Positions 25,782 to 35,553 of a DNA stretch of 64,000 bases are shown piece by piece. This stretch comes from Cryobacterium inferilacus (GTDB lineage Bacteria; Actinomycetota; Actinomycetes; Actinomycetales; Microbacteriaceae). The stretch covers positions 331,966 through 395,965 of the forward strand of contig NZ_JAIEUL010000001.1 of the NCBI RefSeq assembly GCF_019599185.1. Direction: 5' to 3'. Position 1 is the stretch's first letter, and every line of letters begins with the position of its first letter. Made by a program: the position numbers and the translations under genes. The notes below the pieces were generated by a model. It worked only from the letters and a program-made list of their open reading frames with translations. It searched no databases and was not told the origin of the DNA.

Positions 25782-28700
25782 CCTCGGCCTCGCGCACGAT
25801 GCGCTGGCCGACGACGGCGGAGACCCCGTCCTGCCGCATCGACACACCGTAGAGCGCATCCGCGATCTCCATGGTGCGTTTCTGGTGGGTGATGACGATG
25901 AGCTGGCTCGTCGTGCGCAGATCCTCGAAGATCGTCAGGAGCCGACCCAGGTTGGCGTCGTCGAGTGCGGCCTCCACCTCGTCCATGATGTAGAACGGGC
26001 TCGGCCTGGCCTTGAAGATCGCGATCAGCAGGGCGACCGCCGCGAGCGATCGTTCGCCGCCGCTCAGCAGCGAGAGCCGTTCGATTTTCTTCCCGGCCGG
26101 TTTCACCGTCACGTCGATCCCGGTGCTGAGCATGTTCTCCGGGTCGGTGAGGAAGATGCTTCCGCTGCCGCCGGGGAACAGCACGGGGAAGACCTCGGCG
26201 AACGCCGCCTGGGTGTCATCGAAGGCGCTGGAGAAGATGGCACCCATCTTCAGGTCGATGTCCTCGATGATGCCCAGCAGGTCCGCCCTGGTGGTGGTGA
26301 GGTCGGTGAGCTGTTCGGTCAGGAACAGGTGCCGTTGCTCCAACGCCGCGAACTCCTCCAACGCGAGCGGGTTGATCCGCCCCAGCCTGGCGTACTTGCG
26401 TTCGGCGGCGGCCAGTCGGGCCTGCTGGTCGGCACGGTCGTACGGCGTCGTCGGCGTGCCGGCAGCCGCCCCCGTGGCCGGCGCCTGGTCGCTGTCATCG
26501 GCACCGGCACCGGCACCGGCACCGGGGCCACCGAGTACCGGCACCGGCTGGCCCGGCCCGTACTCCCCGACCAGCACGTCCTCCACGAGCCCCAGCTCGC
26601 TGGCGGCCCGTTCGAGAAGCGCCGACACCTGCAGCTTCTTCTCGTAGATGGCCAGTTCCAGCCCGTGCACGTTCTCGGTGATGGACTGCAACCGGGTGCG
26701 CAGCTCGCTCTCGGTACGGCGCAGCTCACGCAACTCGGTGTTCTGAGCGGCGCGTTCGGCCTCTGCGGTGGCCAGGTGCTGCCTGGCATCGGTCACGGCG
26801 GAGTCGATCGAGGCGAGCACGCCGGGCAGGGCGTCGGCGACGGCGGATGCGGCAGCAACCTGACGCAGCCGGAGCACGGTTCGCCGGGCGGCGGCATCCG
26901 CCTCTGCCCGGTCGGCGTCGAGCTGCCGGGTCAGCGACACCACCCTGGCCTGGCCCGTCCGCAGGCGCTCCTTGGCGGTGTCCACCCGCAACCGTGCCTC
27001 GATCTCGGCCTCCCGAGCGGCCTCGAGTTCGGTGAACAGGGAGTCGCGCGCGGTCACGTCGAGGATGGGCCTGGGCTGGGAGCGCATGGTGTGCAACGCG
27101 GCTGCGGCGGTCGCGGCCGCGGCTTCGGCCTCGGCGATGCCGGCGGCGGCAAGTTCGGCGGCGGCAGACAGCCGGTCGAACTCCGCCGTCGCCGCGTCGA
27201 CCTGAACCGTCAGGCGGCTCAGCCGCTCCGCGCGGGCGCTCTGCCTGCTGCTCTGCTCCCTGAGCGCGGCCTGGGCGGCCCTGACCTGCTCCCGAGCCGT
27301 GGTCAACAGCTCGCGCTGCACGCCGAGGTCGCCGGCGACCCGTTCGATCAGCGACGTCACCTCGGCCAGGCGGTTCTCGGCCGTGTCCCGTTCGGTGACG
27401 AGCTCGAGCTTGCTGGGAGCGGCGCCGGAACCGCCACGCAGGGAGTGCGCGGTGAGCACGTCGCCCGCACGCGTGATGATGGTCGACGGTGTCGCGGCGC
27501 CACCGGCATCCGCAAGGGCGACGGCCGCGGCGAGGTCGTCGACGATGACGGTGCCGGCGAGCAGGCCGAGCACCCCTGCCGGCGCGTCGACGACGGTGCG
27601 GGCGAGGGTGGCTCCGGGCAGGTCAGACAGGTCTGCCACACCGGCAGGTTCAGGCGCCGGCGCCGAGTTCGCGGTGACCGCGTCGGTGATCACCAACTCG
27701 ATCCGGCCCAGGTGCAGGTGTTCGGCGTGCGAGACGGCCGCGACGGCGGCGTCCCGTCCGTCGGCGGCGACGGCATCGGCCAGGGTGCCGAGCGCCGCGG
27801 CGATGGCGCGCTCGAATCCGGGCTGCACGCTCATCACCTCCGCGACCAGGCCGAGGATGCCGGGCAGGTTCGCGTCGAGGAGGGCAGCTGAGCCGTCTTT
27901 CTGGCCGAGCGCCAGGGACAGCGCTCCGGTGCGCGCCGCGAGGGCCTCCCGTTCACGCTCGTGGCCGTGCAGCTGTTCGCGGAGCGTCTCGACCTCGGCC
28001 TCGGCCTGCGCGACCTGCGCCTGCGCGAGCTCGACCACCTCCTCCAGGTCGACCTCGCTCTCGGAATCATCCGTGTCGTCGTCCTGTTCGGCGAGGTGCC
28101 GGCGGGACGCGGCCAGTCGTTCGCGGGCGGAGTCGAGGGCACCCTGCTGCCGCAGCACCTCTCCCCGCACAGCGGCCAACCTGGACGCGGCCGTGTCGGA
28201 CTCCCCGGCGAGTTGGGCCACCTGCAGATCGTGACGGGACACGAGCGCGGATTGCGACGCAATCTCCTCGTCGACGGCGTCGAGGTCCCGGCGCACCGAG
28301 GCGGTGACGGTGCGGGCCCGAGCCCAGGCGTCTTCGGCGGTCTGGATGCCCGCCCGCAACCGGTCGACCTCCGCGCTGGCCTCGGCCACGCGTTCCGGGG
28401 TCACGCCGGCTGGTCGTTCACCGGGTTCGGCCTGGGTGCCGAGCAGGGCGAGACGCTGGTTGGCGAGGGTGTACAGGCCCCGCAGGCGCTCCTGAGCGGA
28501 TTCGAGCCCGAACGCGTTTCGCCTGGCCACGTCGACGGCGTCGCCGATCTGTGCCTGTTCCAGCCGGCGCACACGCGCCTGGTTGTGGTCGAGCTGTTCC
28601 TGGATGACGATCCGTTCGGAGTGACGCTCGCTCTCGGTGCGCCCGTGGGCATCCAGTGCCCGACGCAGCACCACAACATCGTCGGCGAGCAGGCGCGCCC

Positions 28701-29376
28701 GGGCGTCACGCACCGTCGCGGCGATCTGTTGGGCCTGCCTGGCCACCTGGGCCTGCTGACCCAGCGGCTTGAGCTGGCGGCGGACCTCCCCGGCGAGGTC
28801 GCTCAGCCGGGTGAGGTTGGCCTGCATCGCCTCGAGTTTGCGCAGGGTCTTCTCTTTACGGCGGCGGTGCTTGAGGATCCCCGCGGCCTCTTCGATGAAG
28901 CCGCGCCGATCCTCGGGGCTGGCCCGCAGCACGGCATCCAGTTGGCCCTGGCCGACGATCACGTGCATCTCCCGGCCCAGACCGGAGTCGCTGAGCAGCT
29001 CCTGCACATCGAGCAGGCGGCAGGTGCGGCCGTTGATCGCGTATTCGCTGGCACCGTTGCGGAACAGCGTGCGCGAGATGGTCACCTCGGTGTAGTCGAT
29101 CGGCAGCGCCCCGTCGCTGTTGTCGATCGAGAGGGTCACCTCGGCCCGACCGAGCGGTCCCCTGGTCGACGTCCCGGCGAAGATGACGTCTTCCATCTTG
29201 CCGCCGCGGAGGGTTTTGACCCCCTGCTCGCCCATCACCCAGGCCAGGGCGTCGACGACATTGGATTTTCCGGAGCCGTTCGGTCCCACGACGCAGGTCA
29301 CCCCGGGTTCGAAGGCGAAGGTCGTGGGCTGTGCGAAGGACTTGAAACCCTTGAGGGTGAGGCTTTTCAGGTACAA
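25774..29376 (-). CDS. smc: Chromosome segregation/condensation protein SMC
   Basis: ATPase that compacts and segregates the chromosome with ScpA/ScpB. About 1200 residues. Head motifs are Walker A GPNGSGKS at 31-38 and, at the C-terminus, LSGGERSLAAVALL and YIMDEVEAALDD. Between them lie long Ala/Glu/Arg-rich coiled coils and a hinge near the middle. A low-complexity linker (PGAGAGAGADDSDQA) from a GGCACC hexamer array interrupts the C-terminal coiled coil. Start: TTG at 29374-29376 with GGAAGGA eight nucleotides upstream; a GTG at 29406 adds residues not typical of SMC. Confidence 0.95.
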   Translation of the reverse strand: MYLKSLTLKGFKSFAQPTTFAFEPGVTCVVGPNGSGKSNVVDALAWVMGEQGVKTLRGGKMEDVIFAGTSTRGPLGRAEVTLSIDNSDGALPIDYTEVTISRTLFRNGASEYAINGRTCRLLDVQELLSDSGLGREMHVIVGQGQLDAVLRASPEDRRGFIEEAAGILKHRRRKEKTLRKLEAMQANLTRLSDLAGEVRRQLKPLGQQAQVARQAQQIAATVRDARARLLADDVVVLRRALDAHGRTESERHSERIVIQEQLDHNQARVRRLEQAQIGDAVDVARRNAFGLESAQERLRGLYTLANQRLALLGTQAEPGERPAGVTPERVAEASAEVDRLRAGIQTAEDAWARARTVTASVRRDLDAVDEEIASQSALVSRHDLQVAQLAGESDTAASRLAAVRGEVLRQQGALDSARERLAASRRHLAEQDDDTDDSESEVDLEEVVELAQAQVAQAEAEVETLREQLHGHEREREALAARTGALSLALGQKDGSAALLDANLPGILGLVAEVMSVQPGFERAIAAALGTLADAVAADGRDAAVAAVSHAEHLHLGRIELVITDAVTANSAPAPEPAGVADLSDLPGATLARTVVDAPAGVLGLLAGTVIVDDLAAAVALADAGGAATPSTIITRAGDVLTAHSLRGGSGAAPSKLELVTERDTAENRLAEVTSLIERVAGDLGVQRELLTTAREQVRAAQAALREQSSRQSARAERLSRLTVQVDAATAEFDRLSAAAELAAAGIAEAEAAAATAAAALHTMRSQPRPILDVTARDSLFTELEAAREAEIEARLRVDTAKERLRTGQARVVSLTRQLDADRAEADAAARRTVLRLRQVAAASAVADALPGVLASIDSAVTDARQHLATAEAERAAQNTELRELRRTESELRTRLQSITENVHGLELAIYEKKLQVSALLERAASELGLVEDVLVGEYGPGQPVPVLGGPGAGAGAGADDSDQAPATGAAAGTPTTPYDRADQQARLAAAERKYARLGRINPLALEEFAALEQRHLFLTEQLTDLTTTRADLLGIIEDIDLKMGAIFSSAFDDTQAAFAEVFPVLFPGGSGSIFLTDPENMLSTGIDVTVKPAGKKIERLSLLSGGERSLAAVALLIAIFKARPSPFYIMDEVEAALDDANLGRLLTIFEDLRTTSQLIVITHQKRTMEIADALYGVSMRQDGVSAVVGQRIVREAEAV

Positions 29377-29563
29377 CGCGCCCGTCCTTCCTGCACTGTT
29401 TGGCACGGCACTCGTCCGGCTGGAACGGCTTTCGTCAGGTCAACGGTACCGGAACGACAATGATTTACCGGGAACGGCCCGCTGGACAATGCGTGATGCG
29501 TCCGATCGGCCGGCGCTGGCTGGGACTGTCCAACCGTGCCAACCAGGCCTAGGCTCTGCGCAC

Positions 29564-30685
29564 ATGGAGCCCCGTTCGTTCGACGTCGGTGAGTTGGCCA
29601 TTCCGTCCGAGCCGGCCGGCCCCGGTTGGGCGGATTTCGCGGCCGCCGCCGCCGTGCGGAACGCCGTGGAGGAGGACGCGTACGGCACCGGGGTGCTCGC
29701 GCATTCCGCCGAGGAGCAGTTGCCCGCCTGGCTGACCCAGCAACACGAACCCCGCCGGCTGTTCGTGGCGCGCGTCGATGGTGTCGTCGTGGCACGCGCG
29801 GTCTACGAAACCCTGGCCGATCCGACGTCTGACTTCGCTTGGTTCACCGTCGAGGTGCTCCCCGCTTTCCGCCGCCTGGGACTCGGGTCCGCCCTGGCCG
29901 ACCTGCTGGACGCCATCGCCGCTACCGAACGGCGCACGGTCAACGTGGTCTACGCGATGTCGCCGGATGCCCCCGGTGAACGCCTGTGGGCGCCGACGGG
30001 ATTCGGTTCGGTGCCAGTGGGCAACCCGGAGGTGCGGTTCCTGCTGCGACGGGGTTTCCACCTCGAACAGGTGGAACGCGGCAGCATCCTGCTGTTGCCG
30101 GTCGCGCCGGCCGCTCTCGACGGCTACCGCTCTGCCGCCCAGGCGGTGGCGGGTGACGACTATGCGGTGCTCAGCTGGACCGGTCCAACGCCACAGCGGT
30201 GGTTGGATGACCTCGCGCTGCTGTACACCCGCATGTCAACCGATGCGCCAACGGCGGGCCTGCACGAACCGGAGGACGTCTGGGACTCCGACCGGCTGGT
30301 GGCCGAGCAGGCGGCGAGTTGCACCGGCGGACGGGTGGCACTGGTGTCCGCGGCGCTGCACCGGCCAAGCGGCCGGCTGGCCGGGTTCACCGAGTTGTCG
30401 GTGCCGACGGATCCGCGGCGCTCAGTGGAGCAGGACGACACGCTCGTACTCAGGGAGCACCGCGGCCACAGGTTGGGCATGCTGATGAAGGTGGCCAACC
30501 TGCAGCACCTCGCCCAGCAGTTCCCCGAGCAGACCGCCATCACCACCTTCAATGCCGAGGAGAACCGGTACATGCTCGCCGTGAATGAGGCGCTCGGCTT
30601 CGTGCCGATGGGCTACGAGGGTGCGTGGCGCAGGGTCAGCGCAGCCGCTGGCAGCGCGGGCAGTAGTGCGACGACCGATTCATGA
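29564..30685 (+). CDS. GNAT-family N-acetyltransferase with two GNAT-like halves
   Basis: About 373 residues. The N-terminal GNAT half has the acetyl-CoA loop AFRRLGLGSALADLL near residue 100; the C-terminal half has REHRGHRLGMLMKVANL and ENRYMLAVNEALGFVPMGY. Substrate unknown. The ATG at 29564 has no ribosome site but lies 8 nt after TAGGCT (29550-29555), a leaderless layout. It is wedged between smc and mutM on the opposite strand, and its last 50 nt overlap the 3' end of mutM. Confidence 0.85.
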   Translation: MEPRSFDVGELAIPSEPAGPGWADFAAAAAVRNAVEEDAYGTGVLAHSAEEQLPAWLTQQHEPRRLFVARVDGVVVARAVYETLADPTSDFAWFTVEVLPAFRRLGLGSALADLLDAIAATERRTVNVVYAMSPDAPGERLWAPTGFGSVPVGNPEVRFLLRRGFHLEQVERGSILLLPVAPAALDGYRSAAQAVAGDDYAVLSWTGPTPQRWLDDLALLYTRMSTDAPTAGLHEPEDVWDSDRLVAEQAASCTGGRVALVSAALHRPSGRLAGFTELSVPTDPRRSVEQDDTLVLREHRGHRLGMLMKVANLQHLAQQFPEQTAITTFNAEENRYMLAVNEALGFVPMGYEGAWRRVSAAAGSAGSSATTDS

Positions 30686-31592
30686 ACTTGGCGCGCACCA
30701 GCTCGGTGCCGCAGCGCGGGCACGGTCTCCCGTGCTGGCCGTAGGCGTTCAGGCTGTGGGAGAAGTAGCCGGACTGGCCGTTGACGTTCACGTACTGGGC
30801 GTCGAAACTGGTGCCGCCCTCCACGAGAGCGCGCAACAGGATCGCGCGGACCGCCGCCAGCAGCCGTCGGGCCGTGGCGGGCGAGAGCGAACCGGCGGGC
30901 TGATCGAAGTGCACCCTGGCGTCGAAGAGGGCTTCGTCGGCATAGATGTTCCCGATTCCGCTGACCACCTTCTGGTCGAGCAGCACCCGTTTGATGCCGG
31001 AGCGGCTGCGGGCCAGCACGCGATAGAAGTCGGTGGCACGGAAGGCGGGGTCGAGCGGGTCGCGGCCGATGTGCGCCACCTGGCTGGGGATCAAGGCGGT
31101 CCAGGCCCCGGCGGGCGCCGGCTCAGGAGAACCCGGCGCGAGGCCGGGTCCGGAGTACCCGGCCGCTCGGCCGTCGGCGGTGGGCTGCATGGTGTCGACG
31201 GCCATGCTGCCGAAGATGCGCTGATCCACGAAGTGCAGCGCGAGTTCGCCGTGCACGGGATGGTCCAGGCTCAGGCGGATGCGCAGCAGCGGCTCCGCCG
31301 GCTCGCCGGGGGTACGGAGCAGGACCTGGCCGCTCATGCCGAGGTGGGCCACCAGGGCCCGGTCAGGGGCCGCCGTGGCCGAGGGCGCACGCAGCGGCAG
31401 CCAGAGGAATTTGCCGCGGCGCACGGCCGAGTCGATGCGGGCGCCGGTGAGCAGCGCCTCGAAATCGCCCAGCGCCACGTCGTGACGGCGCAGGGAGCGC
31501 GCGTCGAAGACCTCCACCCCGGTGATGAGCGCACCGGTCACGGCGGGTTCCAGGCCCGCACGAACGACTTCGACCTCGGGAAGCTCTGGCAT
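30636..31592 (-). CDS. mutM: Formamidopyrimidine-DNA glycosylase
   Basis: Base-excision repair enzyme that removes 8-oxoguanine and formamidopyrimidines and nicks the abasic site. 318 residues, slightly longer than E. coli MutM. Begins MPELPEVEVV with catalytic Pro2 and Glu3. The helix-two-turn-helix region reads IKRVLLDQKVVSGIGNIYAD. The zinc finger is complete: CPRC...CPRC at the C-terminus. Four nucleotides separate it from rnc. The stop lies inside the convergent GNAT gene. Confidence 0.96.
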   Translation of the reverse strand: MPELPEVEVVRAGLEPAVTGALITGVEVFDARSLRRHDVALGDFEALLTGARIDSAVRRGKFLWLPLRAPSATAAPDRALVAHLGMSGQVLLRTPGEPAEPLLRIRLSLDHPVHGELALHFVDQRIFGSMAVDTMQPTADGRAAGYSGPGLAPGSPEPAPAGAWTALIPSQVAHIGRDPLDPAFRATDFYRVLARSRSGIKRVLLDQKVVSGIGNIYADEALFDARVHFDQPAGSLSPATARRLLAAVRAILLRALVEGGTSFDAQYVNVNGQSGYFSHSLNAYGQHGRPCPRCGTELVRAKFMNRSSHYCPRCQRLR

Positions 31593-31595
31593 CGA

Positions 31596-32363
31596 TCAGG
31601 TGCGGGTGCGCAGCCGGGTCCACGCGTCGAGGGCCGCGGCCATCTCGGCGTGTTTCTTGCTGGTGCCTTCACCCGTGGCGGTCACGCTGGACCCGACGGT
31701 GACCGTGGCGATGAAGACTTTCGAGTGGTCAGGCCCGCTCTCGGCGACCGAGTAGACGGGCACTCCGGCGCCCAGCCGGGCTGCGGTCTCTTGCAGGCTG
31801 GTCTTGGGATCCATCGAGATCCCGAAGTGCCCTGGGTCGGACAGCATCGGCTGGATGAGGCGCAGCACCAGCGCGGTCGCCGATTCCACCCCGGTGTCGA
31901 GGTAGGCGGCGCCGATCAGGGCTTCGACGGTGTCGGCGAGGATCGACGATTTGTCGCGGCCGCCGGTGAGAGTCTCACCCTTGCCGAGGCGCACAAAATC
32001 GCCCAGACCGATGCCGCGGGCGATCTCCGCCAGAGCGGTCGTCGATACCAGGCTGGCTCGCCTCTTGGCGAGGTCACCCTCAGGCAACAGCGGGAAGTCG
32101 CGATAGAGCATCACGGTGACGGCCTGACCCAGGATCGAGTCGCCCAGGAATTCCAGGCGTTCGTTCGTCGGCAGTCCGCCGTTCTCGTACGCGAACGAGC
32201 GGTGCGTCAACGCGAGTTGCAGCAGGTCCTCATCGATCCGGAGACCGAGCACCTGCTGCAACGCAGCGAGGGAACCCTTCTGCGCGCCGCGGGCAGCAGA
32301 AACTCCTGCAGCGTTCATGCCTGCAGGAGTTCCTGTTGCGGGATCGGCGTCAGAACCTGACAC
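31596..32363 (-). CDS. rnc: Ribonuclease III
   Basis: Double-strand-specific RNase for rRNA and mRNA processing. 255 residues: catalytic signature ERLEFLGDSILGQAV near residue 70, acidic DTVEALIGAAYLD, and a C-terminal dsRNA-binding domain (SVAESGPDHSKVF, GEGTSKKHAEMAAALDAW). The start at GTG 32363 is uncertain: an in-frame ATG at 32318 would remove 15 non-conserved residues. In the rpmF-rnc-mutM order normal for Actinobacteria. Confidence 0.95.
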   Translation of the reverse strand: MSGSDADPATGTPAGMNAAGVSAARGAQKGSLAALQQVLGLRIDEDLLQLALTHRSFAYENGGLPTNERLEFLGDSILGQAVTVMLYRDFPLLPEGDLAKRRASLVSTTALAEIARGIGLGDFVRLGKGETLTGGRDKSSILADTVEALIGAAYLDTGVESATALVLRLIQPMLSDPGHFGISMDPKTSLQETAARLGAGVPVYSVAESGPDHSKVFIATVTVGSSVTATGEGTSKKHAEMAAALDAWTRLRTRT

Positions 32364-32384
32364 GGTTGTGCACCAACCCTCTGA

Positions 32385-32588
32385 CTAGATGTCAGCGACC
32401 TTGCGGCCCTTGTACTCCATGAAGAGTGCGGTGCCGGCGGCGTCGGTGACGACCTTCGCACGGTGCGGGAGGCTGTAGACAACCTTGCCGTTTTCCATGG
32501 TCTTGACCAGGGTGGGCGCTTCGGCCTTCCAGCAGGAACGGCGGCTGCGGGTGTTGGAGCGTGATTGCTTGCGCTTCGGGACTGCCAT
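32385..32588 (-). CDS. rpmF: 50S ribosomal protein L32
   Basis: 67-residue large-subunit protein beginning [20 protein letters not shown]. Only one Cys is present, so it is the zinc-free (C-minus) form. The gene follows the DUF177 gene by two nucleotides, as is usual for this pair. Confidence 0.95.
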   Translation of the reverse strand: MAVPKRKQSRSNTRSRRSCWKAEAPTLVKTMENGKVVYSLPHRAKVVTDAAGTALFMEYKGRKVADI

Positions 32589-32590
32589 GA

Positions 32591-33163
32591 CTACTTCTCT
32601 TCTCTATCCGGTACAGCATGAATGTCGTCATCCGTGCTGATGCTTTCGGAAGCTTGGAATTCCAATAGTGCGGACCAGCGGGGATCCTGCACGTCACTCG
32701 GTTCAAGTTCAGGGGAAGTGGCACGCCGTTCCCCGGTCTCTGGGTCGAGACCCGGGCAATCCCGCCGGCAAACCGGCTGGAACGGCAGTGACAACACCAC
32801 TGCATCCCTGATTAGTGGTTCAAGATCCACGTGGTCATCTTGAACCGCACACTCATAAGCTTCGTCTAGATCGTACGCGAAAAGCTCGGTAAAATGAACT
32901 CGGACAGGCAATTCGATGTCAATCAGGCATCTTCCGCACTCTCCGGCGGCTTTTCCGGTCACATCGGCGGTCACCAGGATGCCCTCGTGGATGCACTCCA
33001 GACGCAGATCGGCCTCGAGGGTGGAGCCGGCCTTCACGGCGACAAGCGCTTCACCGAGGTCGTGGGGAACGACGATGTCGATTTGTCGCTCATACATCGT
33101 TCCCGGGCGGTTGATCATGTCGCGGACGTCAACCTTGTACGGGGTCTTCTTGAACTTGTTCAC
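32591..33163 (-). CDS. DUF177 (YceD-family) protein
   Basis: A 190-residue protein of the YceD/DUF177 family found upstream of rpmF, linked to 23S rRNA or ribosome maturation. The Cys pattern CGRCLIDI and [16 protein letters not shown] is characteristic. The acidic C-terminus ends ...[10 protein letters not shown]. Start ATG at 33161-33163, 11 bp after the transglutaminase gene. Confidence 0.9.
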   Translation of the reverse strand: MNKFKKTPYKVDVRDMINRPGTMYERQIDIVVPHDLGEALVAVKAGSTLEADLRLECIHEGILVTADVTGKAAGECGRCLIDIELPVRVHFTELFAYDLDEAYECAVQDDHVDLEPLIRDAVVLSLPFQPVCRRDCPGLDPETGERRATSPELEPSDVQDPRWSALLEFQASESISTDDDIHAVPDREEK

Positions 33164-33174
33164 AAGGGAAAATT

Positions 33175-35553
33175 CTACGCGCCCGTTGGGGTGCGCTCGT
33201 CCGCCGCCCCCTCCCGCACGTCGGCGGTGTCCCCGGCCAGGCCCATCCGACGCAGGACCGGCGAACTCAGCGATGCCGGCACCAGCACGGCCCGTAGCCG
33301 GTCCAGCCGGCTGGAACCGCCCCGCACGGCCCGCGTGACGGTGTCGAGGTCGGGGAGCAGTCGAGGGTCACCGGCAGCGGCCGGGGCCGGACGCCGGGCG
33401 TAGCGGGTGCGTTCCGTGGCAACGAGCAGACGATCGAGTGCCGCCGTCACCTCCGGCGTGTCGCCCACTCCCCGTCTGGCCAGGAGACCCTCGGACAGTT
33501 CCCTGGCGGTGAGGGTGTCAGACACCCCCACCCCGTGGTCCACGGCGGTGTCGGTCAGCTCCTGCCAGGCGACGGCGGCATCCGCCCGGCCATCCGCCAG
33601 CCGCAGCCGACGGCGGCGTGCGCGCCATCGGCGCCACACGCCAGGGACCAGCAGGAGGATCAGCAGGCCGACCGCCACCAGCCCGATGCGCAGGAGGATC
33701 TCGCCGACCCCGTCATCCGTGGTCGTGTCCGTCGACAGGCTGTCGGTTTGGAGGCCGTCGGCGTCATTCTGCTGCGGCGCCACCTGGGGTGCTGCGGCGC
33801 CCGTGGGCTGGCCAGACACCGCCGAGTTCTCCGGCTGCGCGTAGTCGGGAATCGACCCGCGCCCCGGGGTCGGTTCGAACGGCACCCAACCCACACCGGT
33901 GAAATACAGTTCCGGCCAGGCGTGCAGGTCGTGCGAATCGACGTTGTACCGGTTGAGCCCGTCGATGACCGTGGACGTGCGGGTGCCGGGCAGGTAGCCC
34001 AGCGTGATCCGTGACGGGATGCCCAGGCTGCGGGACATCATCGCCATGGCGGAAGCGAAGTGCACGCAGTATCCGCGCTTGGCCTCCAGGAAGGTGCCGA
34101 TGACATCCGCACCACCACCGTCGTAGCCCTCGTCGACGGGCGCCTCGGTGTCGTAGGTGAAGTCGCTCCCGCGCAGGTAGTCCTGCAGCGCGACGGCAGC
34201 GTCGTAGTTCGAGGTCGCTCCAGCGGTCACGGTTCTGGCCGTCTCGCCGATGACGGCGGGGGTGTCGGCCGGCAGTACGAGGGACGGCTCAATACCGATC
34301 GGGTAGCGACCATCCGCCTGCCGCAGCTGCTCCCTGGTGGGCTGCAGCTCCAGTGACGTCACCGAGTACCTCTGCCCCACGGTGGTGCTGTCGGCACTCG
34401 AGATCGATCGGGTGTTGTTGTTCCAGAACCAGTCCCCCGTCAGGCCCGCCACGCTCGTCGCCGGCACGGGAACGGGAAGCAGGTCTGTGGCCACACCGTC
34501 GATGCCGACGACGGTCGTCACGGTGGTCCTGGCGACCTCCTGGGTGAGCCCGGGCGGGATCTCGATGTCGGTGACGGTGTTCTCCGGGTCGGGCTCGACT
34601 GCGCGTGGCAGCCAGGTCGCTCCCCTGATGTCGTCGAGGGTGAGCAGGGCGAAATACGGTTGTTCCTCCGCGGAGGTGCGGTAGTGCAGTGCTGGCCCGG
34701 CCTGGGGGCGGCGGAGGTCGTCGCCGAGGTCGATCATGGGTGTGATCCCCGAGCCGAACAGGGCGCTGCTCGACCGTCCGCCCGAGGCGGCTCCGCCGTA
34801 CTGCGGTACGCTCGAACTCACGACGAGAGCGGCGACGATCCCGAGCGCCGCGATGGCGACGGTGCCCCGCAACGCCACACCGTCGCTGCCCACCGGGGCC
34901 ACGGGTCCCGCGGTGTCGACAGCGGGCGGGCGGAGGTGCACCTCCACTCTCAGGAGCACGAGGTAGGCCACCGCCGTCGCGACCAGCGCGGTCCAGCCCG
35001 CGCCGTCTGGCTCGACCACCCCGGGCACCGCGATCGGCACCAGCACCGGTATCCCCGCCAGCGCCGGCCAGCGCAGGCCGATCGCCAGGGTGTCCATCAG
35101 GATCGCCAGGACCCCCACCCCGACCGCCAGGAGGAACAAGATGCCGTCGAACACCTCCGCGGGCGTGTCCTGGGTCTGAATCGACACGATCCCGGCCTCG
35201 GCCTGATCCGCGAACACGGTGAGGGTGTCCCCGGTCGGAAGCAGCCAGAGCAGCCCGGTTCCGCTGCCGAAGAGCAGGGTGAGCAGCAGCACCAGCACAC
35301 CCATCGTCAGCACCGGCACGAGGGCCGCCGGCGCCCTGGCCCTGCGGATGCCGGCCGCGGAAGCGAGGACCACGGTCGCGACGATCAGGAGCACCCACCA
35401 CCAGGCCGATCCGGCCAGCACCGACCCGAGGGCGCTGCATCCGGCCAGGAGGAGCACCAGCAACATCAGCGACAACGGCCAGCGCACGGGAACGGGTGGC
35501 CTCGTGCGGCGGGCGGGGCGGGCGGCCCGGCTAGTACCGGTCACTGTGATCAC
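33175..35553 (-). CDS. Transglutaminase-like membrane protein
   Basis: About 792 residues. The N-terminal ~230 residues hold several membrane helices. The papain-like transglutaminase core is near 480-570: Cys496 in YCVHFASAM and His544 in HDLHAWPELYF, followed by the acidic WVPFEPTPG. Another membrane helix (LLILLLVPGVW) precedes a C-terminal cytosolic tail. GTG at 35551-35553 with GGGGGAG upstream is the likely start, overlapping the DUF58 gene; GTG at 35544 is an alternative. The MoxR-DUF58-transglutaminase trio is widespread; its target is unknown. Confidence 0.88.
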   Translation of the reverse strand: MITVTGTSRAARPARRTRPPVPVRWPLSLMLLVLLLAGCSALGSVLAGSAWWWVLLIVATVVLASAAGIRRARAPAALVPVLTMGVLVLLLTLLFGSGTGLLWLLPTGDTLTVFADQAEAGIVSIQTQDTPAEVFDGILFLLAVGVGVLAILMDTLAIGLRWPALAGIPVLVPIAVPGVVEPDGAGWTALVATAVAYLVLLRVEVHLRPPAVDTAGPVAPVGSDGVALRGTVAIAALGIVAALVVSSSVPQYGGAASGGRSSSALFGSGITPMIDLGDDLRRPQAGPALHYRTSAEEQPYFALLTLDDIRGATWLPRAVEPDPENTVTDIEIPPGLTQEVARTTVTTVVGIDGVATDLLPVPVPATSVAGLTGDWFWNNNTRSISSADSTTVGQRYSVTSLELQPTREQLRQADGRYPIGIEPSLVLPADTPAVIGETARTVTAGATSNYDAAVALQDYLRGSDFTYDTEAPVDEGYDGGGADVIGTFLEAKRGYCVHFASAMAMMSRSLGIPSRITLGYLPGTRTSTVIDGLNRYNVDSHDLHAWPELYFTGVGWVPFEPTPGRGSIPDYAQPENSAVSGQPTGAAAPQVAPQQNDADGLQTDSLSTDTTTDDGVGEILLRIGLVAVGLLILLLVPGVWRRWRARRRRLRLADGRADAAVAWQELTDTAVDHGVGVSDTLTARELSEGLLARRGVGDTPEVTAALDRLLVATERTRYARRPAPAAAGDPRLLPDLDTVTRAVRGGSSRLDRLRAVLVPASLSSPVLRRMGLAGDTADVREGAADERTPTGA

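Noticed and set aside
25885..27891. Long open frame of 668 codons on the plus strand opposite smc
   Set aside because: Antisense shadow of a GC-rich coding sequence; residue content is Gly/Arg/Gln/Val-rich with no family motif, while smc on the other strand is certain.
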